Of a DNA stretch of 58,942 nt, positions 1 through 7,938 are shown one piece after another; position 1 is the first letter of the stretch; every line of letters starts with the position of its first letter. This DNA is from an uncultured Thiotrichales bacterium. Lineage in GTDB: Bacteria > Pseudomonadota > Gammaproteobacteria > CAIRSR01. The stretch covers positions 1-58,942 of the forward strand of contig CAIRSR010000021.1 of NCBI GenBank assembly GCA_903881315.1, in the 5' to 3' direction. A program made the position numbers and the translations under genes. The notes below the pieces were generated by a model. That model saw only the letters and a program-made list of their open reading frames with translations, was not told where the DNA came from and ran no database searches.

Positions 1-211
1 CTGGTTGCAAAGCCATGGAGTGACCAACGGTGGGTTGTGTCGCCACCGACTGACCAACCACAGGCTGTGTGGATAGCCCCGCTGTTGGCTGCGCTGCCTG
101 TCCCGCCGCTGGTTGCAAAGCCATGGAGTGACCAACGGTGGGTTGTGTCGCCACCGACTGACCAACCACAGGCTGTGTGGATAGCCCCGCTGTTGGCTGC
201 GCTGCCTGTCC
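1..211 (-). repeat. 108-bp in-frame tandem repeat (36 aa) inside the alpha-2-macroglobulin gene
   Basis: Bases 1-103 are identical to 109-211, giving a period of 108 bp, which is a multiple of three. The repeat probably continues beyond the left edge. In the minus-strand protein each 36-residue unit contains shorter copies of a QPxxGxS/A motif (QPTAGLS, QPVVGQS, QPTVGHS, QPAAGQA). A degenerate lead-in (QPTAGQS, PPTVGQA) lies at about 212-270. The array follows the beta domain after LPRFLAPGD, in the region where the thioester domain is expected next, so it looks like an expandable linker. Confidence 0.9.
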
Positions 212-3200
212 AACTGTGGGCGGCGTTGATTGTCCCGCAGTTGGTTGCGTGGTCACTGGCAGTCCAACGGGGCCCGTCACAGCAACCCCAAGGTTGCCAA
301 TCCCGGCACCAATGGCGGTTAATGGCAAGGTGATGGTCTGACGAGCTTCCTGTGAAAGTTCAATCACCTGACTACCACCAGTTACCTGCAATGGTGGCTC
401 GGCATCGACCACCACCTGATAATGCCCGGGTGGTGCATCGACGTTGTGCAGGGACAGGGTCAATTGGCTTGCGTCGCCTGGCGCGAGGAAGCGGGGGAGC
501 GTTGACTCCACGACCAGCGGGTCACGCACGATGAGCTTGGTCGCGGCAGAACCAAGCCGCTGACCATTGAACGCCACCGCCATCACCCGTAACTGTCCGT
601 TAAAGTCGGGGATGGTGAAGGAAATACGGGCCTTGCCCTCCGCATCGAGTTTTACTGGCCCCTGGAAGAGTGACACTACCGTAATCGGCACCTTAGGAAG
701 TCCGCCGGCTAGGCCTGACGAATCACCGCCCTCACGCAACTCACCAAGCGGCCCATCGATGGTATCGATCAAGCGCCCATAATCATCGCGGATGTCGATA
801 CCAAGCACCTGTTTGGCAAAAAAGTATTTGCCTGGGTCGGGCGAGACAAACTGGGTTAACTGCAAGATGCCTTCATCGACTGCGGCCACCGTGACGTAGG
901 TATCCGCCGCTACCGGAGTCACTTGAATCGGCACCTCGATCGTTTGGTTGGGCCGCACCACCTCAGGCAAGGGAATCGTAACGCCGAGGGTGCGTGCGGC
1001 TGGGTCTAGCGTGAGCCAGGTCAGACCGATGGCGCGAACCGGCAGCCGGTCTTTGCCATGCACGGGTGGTCGATAGAGGCTCGCGGTAACGTAGGCACCA
1101 GGCCCCCAATTGTTGTCGGCGACAACATCGACCGTCGCGCCAGTCTTGGGGACACTGAAGGTGCGGGTCGAAAACAGTTTATCGGTTGCGACCGTCAGCA
1201 GAACCTCGCCAGCAAACGGGGGTTGGATCCGGATATGCGCGGTCTCCCCAGCAGCGTAGGTGGGTTTGTCAGCCGAGACCTCAACCTTGTCGGGGGTATC
1301 ACTCGCGCCCGATTCTTCCCCCCAGCCGGAAAAAAACCGATACGAGGTGGCGACGCCAGAGCTTTGGTCAGTGACCTCAAACCGGAAACGACCATAAGGC
1401 AGCCCACCAATCTCTTGGAGCGCTGGCCCGGCGGCGGTCAGCGCCAGGTTGCCAGCACGCATCGACTCGTCTCGGTCAAGCACTCGGTATTTATAGCGGC
1501 CCTCTTCGTAATACCATTGAAAATCATGATGTTCTGCCACCAACTCCCAATGCAGGTTTGGTCTTGCGACCCGTTTACCCTCGGCATCAAGTGCAATGAT
1601 CTCAAAGGCGGCCGCCTCTCCCTCGTTGACGCGACCCGCATCAAAGCGGCCCTTGATGCCAATGGCATAGGCCTGGGTGCGTACTGGCAGGGTCAACGCC
1701 TTGTGGGTGGGGCGTCCGCCGGGTTCAGCCACCGCAACCCGGATGGTGGCGCGTAGCGGCTTGGTGGTATCTGGTTGTGGCGGTAGCTCCACCGGAAGAT
1801 GGGCCGAACCCGCCACATCGCTCACGGGGAGGATCAGCTCGCTGGTACGGGCAGTTACCTGTTCTTGCGCAAGCCCAAACCGATAGCCCTTAAACTCGGG
1901 AAACGGATCCCCGTCCTCTTCAAGCGCTACCTCTGCGCTACCCCCGAGACCCGCCGCCGGTGGGCCATAGAGAAAATGGCTAGAGACCAGTAGATCGAAT
2001 GGTTTACCGGGGATGATAACGGTCTGTTTGGTCTGCAACTCAACGGAAAGGCGCTCTGGGACAAACTCCTCGACCTGGAAATCAACCTTACCGATCGGGT
2101 CTGCCTTTGGGTCGCCGTAGGCCTGAACCGTCCAGCCGCCGAGTGGCGCAGACGCGGTGAGACGTATCGGCAAGGCCACACCACCGGCCACCAACCTCTG
2201 TACGCCTGTGTAGAATGTCGTGCCACTGGGTCGTAGTACCTTGATCGTCAATGGGAAACTATCAACGGCAAGGGTTTTGTTGTCGCGCAGCAGTGCGGTT
2301 AGGTTGACCGTTTCGCCAGGCCGGTAAACACCCCGATCGGTGTAGAGATACGCATCGAGCGCACCCGGGGTGGGGCGACCGCCAACCCCTCGATCACTGA
2401 GGTCAAAGGCGGCCAAGGTGAGATCAAGCATGGCAAAATCGCCATCATGGCCGTAGGTGGTCACCATCAGCGGTGCCTGCCCCCCACTGCCTCGTGTAAG
2501 GCCCGCACCAAAAACGGCCTTACCCTCTTGGTCAGTGGTGACGCGACCAAGCTCGTTATTGTTCCGTGCGATCAGGGCAACATCGACCCCGGCTACTGGT
2601 TTCGCGGAAGCAAGCGAACGCACAAAGACATGGATACCATCCGCGCCGCGCATGGTCGTCAGGCCAAAGTCAGACACCATCAACCACTGGGTTGCCTTCT
2701 GCCACGGTTTTTGGCTATCCGGCACATCCTCTGGCCCGGCGGTAACGACATAGAGCCCAGGTTTGGGGTTTGGTATTAGCTGGCGAATGGCAATCCCAGT
2801 CACTGCTTCTTTGTTGCGCTCGCCGTGTACCGGAAGCTTTCCCCGCCACAACAACTCGCCCTCGGAATCGCTGATCTGGTGGCTGTCCCCCGTCGAAAGC
2901 AGACCGCGCAGCTTCTCCTCCTTGACTTGGCTTGCGAGGTTACGATCATTAACGCGATAGAGCGCAATGCCGATCGTATCGAGATTGACCGTGATTACTG
3001 GCACGCCGCCACCGTCGCCACGCACCAAGATAAAGGCCTGACCACGAAATGCGACCGAGGGCGGGCGGTCGTCAACGCGAACGATTTGGGTCTCATCGTG
3101 TTTCAGCACCAGCCCATCCACGCCAGGCAGTCCTTGGCGTACCGTAACCGTATAACTCGCCCCATGCGTCAGACCAGAGAGGCACATTTCGCTGTCGTTG

Positions 3201-3910
3201 ACAAAGGTCGTGAACGAAACCGCCGGATCCAAACGCACAAAATCCTCGAAGTGGATATCGCGTCCCACTTTCAGTCGGTCAGAGAAACCAAGGCACAACC
3301 GTGCCGGGTACTCAGCGGTCTTGGCGGTGATGTTCTTGAGGGTGAGCCCCACCACAAGCCGCAATTCACTCAGCCGACGCTCAATCTCGGGTAGCGGGGT
3401 CTTGTTGTTTTTGGCCTCCAACAACACCGCCTGATAGCCACGCATGGCGTCTTGTGGTCTCTGCAACGGCCCATCGAGGAGCTGTGAGATCCATAGCAGA
3501 TCGGCAATGCGCTCAGCGCCTGGGCTTGCCTTGGTCGAGGCCAGCCAACCGGCCTGCAGGGCGCGGACGAGGTTCGGCGGGGTCAGGCCCGCCTGGGCTT
3601 CTGCGAGCGAGCGCCAGGTCGTAGCGCGATCGTCACGGGCAGCGATGGCCCGCTCGAAGGCCGTGACGGCTGCGCGTGCATCGTGATTCACCAGTGCGGC
3701 GTTGGCCTGGCGTACCGCCTCATCACGAACCACTGCGTCTGCCTTAGATGTTCCTTTGGCCTGGAGGGCGGTGACATAGGCCTCCGCATCCGCCCCAAGC
3801 CCGGGCAATTCAAGGCCATCGCCCAGCACCATCCCCGGCCAGACACAAAGCGCACCGATGGAGAGAACCAGCAGGATCATCCTGCGCATTATTGCGACCC
3901 ATTGAGCCAT
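1..3910 (-). CDS. bacterial alpha-2-macroglobulin family protein (YfhM/YfaS-like), 3' end outside window
   Basis: The minus-strand frame is open from an ATG at 3910 to the left edge (1303 codons), so the protein is partial. It starts with a signal peptide (MRRMILLVLSIGALCVWPG) with no convincing lipobox, unlike the E. coli YfhM lipoprotein. The middle has the family's macroglobulin-type beta domains. The conserved block with PDFNGQLRVMAVAFNG followed by LPRFLAPGD lies near residues 1170-1220. Family members are periplasmic protease traps that may capture foreign proteases through a thioester domain. That domain (CLEQ in YfhM) would lie beyond the window edge, so I cannot say whether it is kept. 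The last visible part is a Gln/Pro/Gly-rich repeat. A GGGGAG ribosome site lies 8 nt upstream of the ATG. The gene starts only 33 nt behind the TOPRIM-like gene, so it may be co-transcribed with that cassette. Confidence 0.9.
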   Translation of the reverse strand, partial: MAQWVAIMRRMILLVLSIGALCVWPGMVLGDGLELPGLGADAEAYVTALQAKGTSKADAVVRDEAVRQANAALVNHDARAAVTAFERAIAARDDRATTWRSLAEAQAGLTPPNLVRALQAGWLASTKASPGAERIADLLWISQLLDGPLQRPQDAMRGYQAVLLEAKNNKTPLPEIERRLSELRLVVGLTLKNITAKTAEYPARLCLGFSDRLKVGRDIHFEDFVRLDPAVSFTTFVNDSEMCLSGLTHGASYTVTVRQGLPGVDGLVLKHDETQIVRVDDRPPSVAFRGQAFILVRGDGGGVPVITVNLDTIGIALYRVNDRNLASQVKEEKLRGLLSTGDSHQISDSEGELLWRGKLPVHGERNKEAVTGIAIRQLIPNPKPGLYVVTAGPEDVPDSQKPWQKATQWLMVSDFGLTTMRGADGIHVFVRSLASAKPVAGVDVALIARNNNELGRVTTDQEGKAVFGAGLTRGSGGQAPLMVTTYGHDGDFAMLDLTLAAFDLSDRGVGGRPTPGALDAYLYTDRGVYRPGETVNLTALLRDNKTLAVDSFPLTIKVLRPSGTTFYTGVQRLVAGGVALPIRLTASAPLGGWTVQAYGDPKADPIGKVDFQVEEFVPERLSVELQTKQTVIIPGKPFDLLVSSHFLYGPPAAGLGGSAEVALEEDGDPFPEFKGYRFGLAQEQVTARTSELILPVSDVAGSAHLPVELPPQPDTTKPLRATIRVAVAEPGGRPTHKALTLPVRTQAYAIGIKGRFDAGRVNEGEAAAFEIIALDAEGKRVARPNLHWELVAEHHDFQWYYEEGRYKYRVLDRDESMRAGNLALTAAGPALQEIGGLPYGRFRFEVTDQSSGVATSYRFFSGWGEESGASDTPDKVEVSADKPTYAAGETAHIRIQPPFAGEVLLTVATDKLFSTRTFSVPKTGATVDVVADNNWGPGAYVTASLYRPPVHGKDRLPVRAIGLTWLTLDPAARTLGVTIPLPEVVRPNQTIEVPIQVTPVAADTYVTVAAVDEGILQLTQFVSPDPGKYFFAKQVLGIDIRDDYGRLIDTIDGPLGELREGGDSSGLAGGLPKVPITVVSLFQGPVKLDAEGKARISFTIPDFNGQLRVMAVAFNGQRLGSAATKLIVRDPLVVESTLPRFLAPGDASQLTLSLHNVDAPPGHYQVVVDAEPPLQVTGGSQVIELSQEARQTITLPLTAIGAGIGNLGVAVTGPVGLPVTTQPTAGQSTPPTVGQAAQPTAGLSTQPVVGQSVATQPTVGHSMALQPAAGQAAQPTAGLSTQPVVGQSVATQPTVGHSMALQP

Positions 3911-3918
3911 GTTTCGTA

Positions 3919-3924
3919 CTCCCC
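3919..3924 (-). promoter_or_regulatory. ribosome binding site of the alpha-2-macroglobulin gene
   Basis: On the minus strand GGGGAG precedes the ATG at 3910 with an 8-nt spacer. It supports this start over the internal ATG seven codons later. It lies in the 33-nt gap behind the TOPRIM-like gene, so translation is independent even if transcription is shared. Confidence 0.6.
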
Positions 3925-3943
3925 AAGATTGAACCGAACCAGG

Positions 3944-4678
3944 TCATGCCTGAAACAATTGCAAAAATCTCTTGAATTCATCCAGGATAGGATGATCGAG
4001 ATTAAATATATCTTTTTTATTCTCTAATACATTCTCGAACATCCCAATGCTACACTTTCTTCCAGCCTGTCTCATCTCTTCGGGTGCGCAGGTATCAAAT
4101 CTAATGTAATTGTTAAGCCAGAATTTATCAAACTCTTTATCGGTAATAATCTTTTGTTCCGTATTTGATTTGTTTTCGGCACCCCGCGCCGCTACGCATC
4201 GCCTCCAATCCTCGAGACAGTCTGCGTGAGGAGAGTCTTTCGATTTAATCAGTTTAAGCAGGGTTTCAAGCTCACCCTTCCCATCGACATTCACTAAATA
4301 ACAAGCCACATTGAGAACAAAGCGCTCACCACCAGCCACTGTTTCTACTGAGACGAACTCTCCGGTATTCGAAATACTTGCTTGCGTCCCAAAGCTCTCG
4401 CGCACCGCGTCATTTATCAGTTGAATCCTCTCTTTCCTCCGTCCATCGTGATCAAGAACTATCCCGATCGCTTGGGTACGTTTCTTTGGCAAGTTATCTC
4501 TCACTTCGTTCAATCTTTTCACAAGCGTGGTTTTATCCAGGCCTCCCAAACACGCAAAATCATCTATTTCACAGATTGGTTGCCCATCCACATCGCCACA
4601 ATCAATACCTAAATGCTTAATCAACGCCCTGATAAAGACCACATCATTTTTGCTCTCAACAATCAAAAGATTATTCAC
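3944..4678 (-). CDS. TOPRIM-like protein (DUF3226/OLD-nuclease type), partner of the upstream ATPase
   Basis: This is a 244-residue soluble protein. Its N-terminus LLIVESKNDVVFI carries the TOPRIM-type glutamate (E8), and IGIVLDHDG supplies the DxD pair (D76, D78). A later VDGKGELETLL resembles the G-x-LE motif of DUF3226 proteins. TOPRIM domains of this kind form the nuclease part of OLD-type enzymes. In Gabija, PARIS and AbiL/RloAB-like systems an AAA ATPase works with a TOPRIM or RloB partner. The start overlaps the ATPase stop by 8 nt, so the two are probably translationally coupled. Base use is clearly AT-richer than in the flanking genes, suggesting transfer. The DUF assignment is from motif memory; DUF4435 or a new TOPRIM branch are alternatives. 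Confidence 0.65.
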   Translation of the reverse strand: MNNLLIVESKNDVVFIRALIKHLGIDCGDVDGQPICEIDDFACLGGLDKTTLVKRLNEVRDNLPKKRTQAIGIVLDHDGRRKERIQLINDAVRESFGTQASISNTGEFVSVETVAGGERFVLNVACYLVNVDGKGELETLLKLIKSKDSPHADCLEDWRRCVAARGAENKSNTEQKIITDKEFDKFWLNNYIRFDTCAPEEMRQAGRKCSIGMFENVLENKKDIFNLDHPILDEFKRFLQLFQA

Positions 4679-5777
4679 CGCGAACCCCCATCTTCCGATC
4701 TATTGCGTACTTGAGGGCTTCTAGATCCCGGGGAATACCTATTATCTCGCCAGACTGGATGCTTTTTACTATTTCAAGGTAGGATGCGTTACCTTTAAAG
4801 TCATCTTTTGACAAACCGGCATCCGCAAAGGCTTGCATCATTTCATAACTATGCGTAGTTGCAAATATTTGCACATCAAAAAGCAGCGATAGTTCAAAGA
4901 TATTCTTCCAGAGTTCGCATTGACTAGAATAGTGAATGCCGTTCTCGATTTCATCTATAAGGAGAACGCTGCACGGGTTATTCACTATTTTCAGAATAAA
5001 AGCCACCGTTCTGCGCGTAGCTTCGCCAAACATATGTATCGGAAGATAGTCGTCTTGTGATTTCTTTAAATAGATGCCCGCCTTTCCTATGTTAAATGTC
5101 TTTATTCCCGTCAACGAGCCCTCTATTGTTTTAATAGCATTGAATACCTTCTGAGAATTCCCCGCCATATCCACCATATCATATTCTCGCGCAAGAACCT
5201 CATTTGCGGATCTTAATGCGGCTGGTACATAATGGGGCTTCCTGCCATCAGGAAATGTTAATTCCTTAACGTATACTCCTTTTGAGTGAGCGATCAATGA
5301 GACCAAAGAAAGCCTCTCTCCGTCAGGTTTTATCAAATCGATATTTAGTGTCGATCGCTTAAAATCCCCCCCGGAAGGCAAAACTCTTAGATCAACAAGC
5401 ACCCCCTCTAATTGCCTCTCTTCTTCAAACACTCTACTAAACTGATCGGTTGACTTGTCGCACGATAATTCTATGTTGCTACGCGAACCAGTTGAGTCAT
5501 AGGATATGATACTTAATTCTTCCTTATTATTAAGATTAAAGAAAAGATTATTCCATGCCCTGTCCGGCATAATCTTCGCGAATTCAGAGCTTTCTCCTCT
5601 GCATTGATTGAGAAACTGTATTGTGCTGGCGCTGGGGGAAAGGTTTAGATAGATAGCTTCCAAGAGTGCGGTCTTTCCGCTATTGTTTTTTCCTCCAATA
5701 AGATTCACTGCCTTAAAGCCACTAATCCTTGAATTCCTAAAGCATCTAAATTTATTGATAGCGATTTCGGTAATCAT
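4671..5777 (-). CDS. AAA family ATPase (OLD/AAA_15-like), candidate defence ATPase
   Basis: The protein has 368 residues. Its N-terminus (MITEIAINKFRCFRNSRI) is typical of SMC/OLD/RecF-like ATPases. Walker A is GGKNNSGKT (residues 28-36), Walker B is SVLLIDEIENGIH, and the switch histidine is in IFATTHSYEMM. No nuclease domain is fused at the C-terminus; the TOPRIM function sits in the next gene, which overlaps by 8 nt. This is the organisation of split OLD-type systems such as PARIS. A TATAAT hexamer at 5801-5806 (minus) lies 23 nt upstream of the start, but I see no good -35. The AT-rich composition contrasts with both neighbours. A role in phage defence is inferred from architecture only; it could also be a housekeeping OLD-like pair. 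Confidence 0.8.
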   Translation of the reverse strand: MITEIAINKFRCFRNSRISGFKAVNLIGGKNNSGKTALLEAIYLNLSPSASTIQFLNQCRGESSEFAKIMPDRAWNNLFFNLNNKEELSIISYDSTGSRSNIELSCDKSTDQFSRVFEEERQLEGVLVDLRVLPSGGDFKRSTLNIDLIKPDGERLSLVSLIAHSKGVYVKELTFPDGRKPHYVPAALRSANEVLAREYDMVDMAGNSQKVFNAIKTIEGSLTGIKTFNIGKAGIYLKKSQDDYLPIHMFGEATRRTVAFILKIVNNPCSVLLIDEIENGIHYSSQCELWKNIFELSLLFDVQIFATTHSYEMMQAFADAGLSKDDFKGNASYLEIVKSIQSGEIIGIPRDLEALKYAIDRKMGVRGE

Positions 5778-5875
5778 AAATCGAATCCTTGCTAACCAGA
5801 ATTATAATTAGGATAGCATCTGCGTGGTTGCGACTGTTGTCATCGCACAGACTGCGCCGAAACGCTATTTAGCAG

Positions 5876-6637
5876 TTACCGTTGTTTTCGATAGGGAACC
5901 AGCATCGGCACCATCCGCTGGTAATTGCGGTATTGATCTCCGTAGATCCCAACCAAGTCACGCTCTTCGAGTACCGCGCCAACAACAATCCAGATCGTAA
6001 ACATACTATTGAGGAGTAGCCTATCTACCGTTAGATCTGGGTAGCACCACAACAGCAAGATGCTGGTAGAATAGATGGGATGGCGTACCCACCCGTAGGC
6101 ACCGACCATGAGTATGGTGCCGCCCTCCGTGTTTAGCGCTACATCACGGCGAGCCACAAGCGCCTGGTTACCAAACAGATCCACAGCCTTGAGCGTCCAT
6201 AGCGCCCAAGTCTGTAGGAACAATACGAGGAAGAAAGCGCCTCGCAACACCAAGCGCCATACTCCATCAATAGAAACGATTGTACTGGCAGAGCCTTGCC
6301 ACAATATCACTAGGGCGAGTAACGCCATCCCTGAGGAGATCGAGAAGACAGCACCGTAATACGCAGCAGGAACAACCTTTAATAACTGTTCTTTAAACCA
6401 CGGACGCACCATGACGCTATGCTGAATAAAGAATAGGGCAGCAAGTCCGGCATCAAGCGCCAGTATCTCGCTATTCTCAAGCGGCAGCACAATGAAATGG
6501 AATGAGCCTATGTAAATAAATACGGTAAAAGCACCGATTGTACCAACGCCAATTAGCACCGCCAAGATGGCGACTGTGTAGGGAACAAGCATCATCGTTA
6601 TCACCCGCAAGGTTACACTGCACGTAGAGAACTTCAC
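5876..6637 (-). CDS. NnrU/isoprenylcysteine-methyltransferase-like membrane protein, possible methanethiol S-methyltransferase
   Basis: The protein has 253 residues with about six hydrophobic segments. The C-terminal signature GAYGWVRHPIYSTSILLLW, followed by EERDLVGIYGDQYRNY, is the S-adenosylmethionine-binding pattern of the ICMT/NnrU superfamily. FGNQALVARRD and the overall length fit the MddA branch, which methylates methanethiol to dimethyl sulfide. The start used is a GTG at 6637. Internal ATGs at residues 15 and 16, just before the first hydrophobic stretch, are equally possible. It stands alone between the AT-rich cassette and ygfX. The exact substrate is not certain; nitrite-reductase-associated NnrU proteins share these motifs. 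Confidence 0.65.
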   Translation of the reverse strand: MKFSTCSVTLRVITMMLVPYTVAILAVLIGVGTIGAFTVFIYIGSFHFIVLPLENSEILALDAGLAALFFIQHSVMVRPWFKEQLLKVVPAAYYGAVFSISSGMALLALVILWQGSASTIVSIDGVWRLVLRGAFFLVLFLQTWALWTLKAVDLFGNQALVARRDVALNTEGGTILMVGAYGWVRHPIYSTSILLLWCYPDLTVDRLLLNSMFTIWIVVGAVLEERDLVGIYGDQYRNYQRMVPMLVPYRKQR

Positions 6638-6697
6638 TGCTTCCAGACGAAGAACAGGCGTTTGGAAACATAGAGACCTGGCGTGGCTGCGCAGTGA

Positions 6698-7183
6698 CTA
6701 GAATCCAGCCCGCAACCGCGCCCGCAAACGACGAAAAGTGGCAGGATGCACCGCATCCGCAACAATGACAACAGAACGCTGGGAGAACGGAAAGGCCTCC
6801 CCGGTGAGAGTAAAGGTAAGGATCACAAGATGCGGATGAACGAAACTCCCCGGCACCAACACAGCATCACGCACTACGCCGTCCGCATAGACAAGCACCC
6901 ATTGCCCATCGCCGCCCCACATCAAACGCACCACAGTATGTTTTCCGCGTAATAGGACGTGGGTATAGAGCGTTGTCACCAAACTCATGGTGATCCCCAT
7001 CATTACCCCAAAGGCCGCCCAGAGTGGCAGGGTAAGCAATGGCGCTACCGCCAGGGCACCACCATGGATAAGTAATAAGAACAGCGCCAAATGGGACGAG
7101 AACCGGAGATCAATCTGAAGCGGTTCACTGGATTGGTGTGTAGACATGGACAAACCAGGTTCGTTGGAAGGGAAGCAGCCCAT
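6698..7183 (-). CDS. YgfX-like inner-membrane protein downstream of lolD
   Basis: The protein has 161 residues (about 149 if the ATG at 7147 is used). Two adjacent hydrophobic helices (SHLALFLLLIHGGALAV and LWAAFGVMMGITMSLVTTLY) are followed by a soluble tail ending VVIVADAVHPATFRRLRARLR. That tail resembles YgfX/CptA proteins, where a DAVxPxxFRRLRVRLR ending is common. E. coli YgfX was described as the membrane toxin of a toxin-antitoxin pair with YgfY/SdhE. No SdhE-like gene is adjacent here. The ATG at 7183 follows the lolD stop by 8 nt, so it is probably the last gene of a lolC-lolD-ygfX operon. The function in this setting is unknown. Confidence 0.6.
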   Translation of the reverse strand: MGCFPSNEPGLSMSTHQSSEPLQIDLRFSSHLALFLLLIHGGALAVAPLLTLPLWAAFGVMMGITMSLVTTLYTHVLLRGKHTVVRLMWGGDGQWVLVYADGVVRDAVLVPGSFVHPHLVILTFTLTGEAFPFSQRSVVIVADAVHPATFRRLRARLRAGF

Positions 7184-7191
7184 CAGATACG

Positions 7192-7905
7192 CTATTGTAA
7201 CCTACCATCCACCAAGGTTAGCACTCGATCCATGCGTTTCGCTAATCCCAGATCGTGGGTCACAATCACAAAACTGGTACCAAAGTCTTGGTTGAGTTCT
7301 AGCATCAGCTCAAGCACCTGCATTGCTGTGCCCTGATCAAGATTGCCCGTTGGTTCGTCGGCGAGTACACAGCGCGGCTCAGTAATCAGGGCGCGCGCAA
7401 CCGCAGTACGCTGCCGCTCTCCACCAGAAAGCTCGCCGGGTTTGTGACGAAGGCGCTCCCGCAAACCCACCCGACCCAACATATCCCGCGCCTGTTGGCT
7501 TGCTATCTTCGGTGTTACCCCACGGATCAATAAGGGCATGGCCACGTTTTCGAGTGCGGTAAATTCGGGTAGGAGGTGATGAAATTGGTAGATAAACCCA
7601 AGGGCGCGGTTGCGTAGTCGGCCTCGTGCGGCCTCGCCTAAACGGTTTAGATCCTCCCCGTCCACCCACACTGCGCCTGCAGTCGGAACATCCAGCCCAC
7701 CAAGGAGGTGTAACAGAGTGCTTTTTCCTGAGCCCGATGACCCGACAATCGCCAATCGCTCGTTCTGTCCTACCGTAAGATCCACGCCCCGTAACACCTC
7801 GACCCGCAGATCCCCCTCGGTGAAGGTTTTACTAAGACCTCTGCACACCACTACCCCCGGCGGAGGGGCGCTTAGGTTCGTATTATTTTTATTCAGGTTC
7901 GTCAT
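7192..7905 (-). CDS. lolD: lipoprotein-releasing ABC transporter ATP-binding protein LolD
   Basis: The protein has 237 residues with Walker [13 protein letters not shown] signature [15 protein letters not shown], Walker [14 protein letters not shown] and the switch histidine in [11 protein letters not shown]. The [23 protein letters not shown] stretch is characteristic of LolD/MacB-class ATPases. It powers extraction of outer-membrane lipoproteins from the inner membrane and their hand-off to LolA. It lies directly downstream of the LolC/E-type permease, 33 nt away, and is the middle gene of the lolC-lolD-ygfX run. Confidence 0.93.
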   Translation of the reverse strand: MTNLNKNNTNLSAPPPGVVVCRGLSKTFTEGDLRVEVLRGVDLTVGQNERLAIVGSSGSGKSTLLHLLGGLDVPTAGAVWVDGEDLNRLGEAARGRLRNRALGFIYQFHHLLPEFTALENVAMPLLIRGVTPKIASQQARDMLGRVGLRERLRHKPGELSGGERQRTAVARALITEPRCVLADEPTGNLDQGTAMQVLELMLELNQDFGTSFVIVTHDLGLAKRMDRVLTLVDGRLQ

Positions 7906-7938
7906 TTAAATAGCAGCGCTCACAGTCGTCAGAAAAGT

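Noticed and set aside
37-3434. Many plus-strand open frames over the first 3.4 kb
   Set aside because: All are shadows of the single minus-strand macroglobulin frame, which has clear domain motifs, a signal peptide and a ribosome site.
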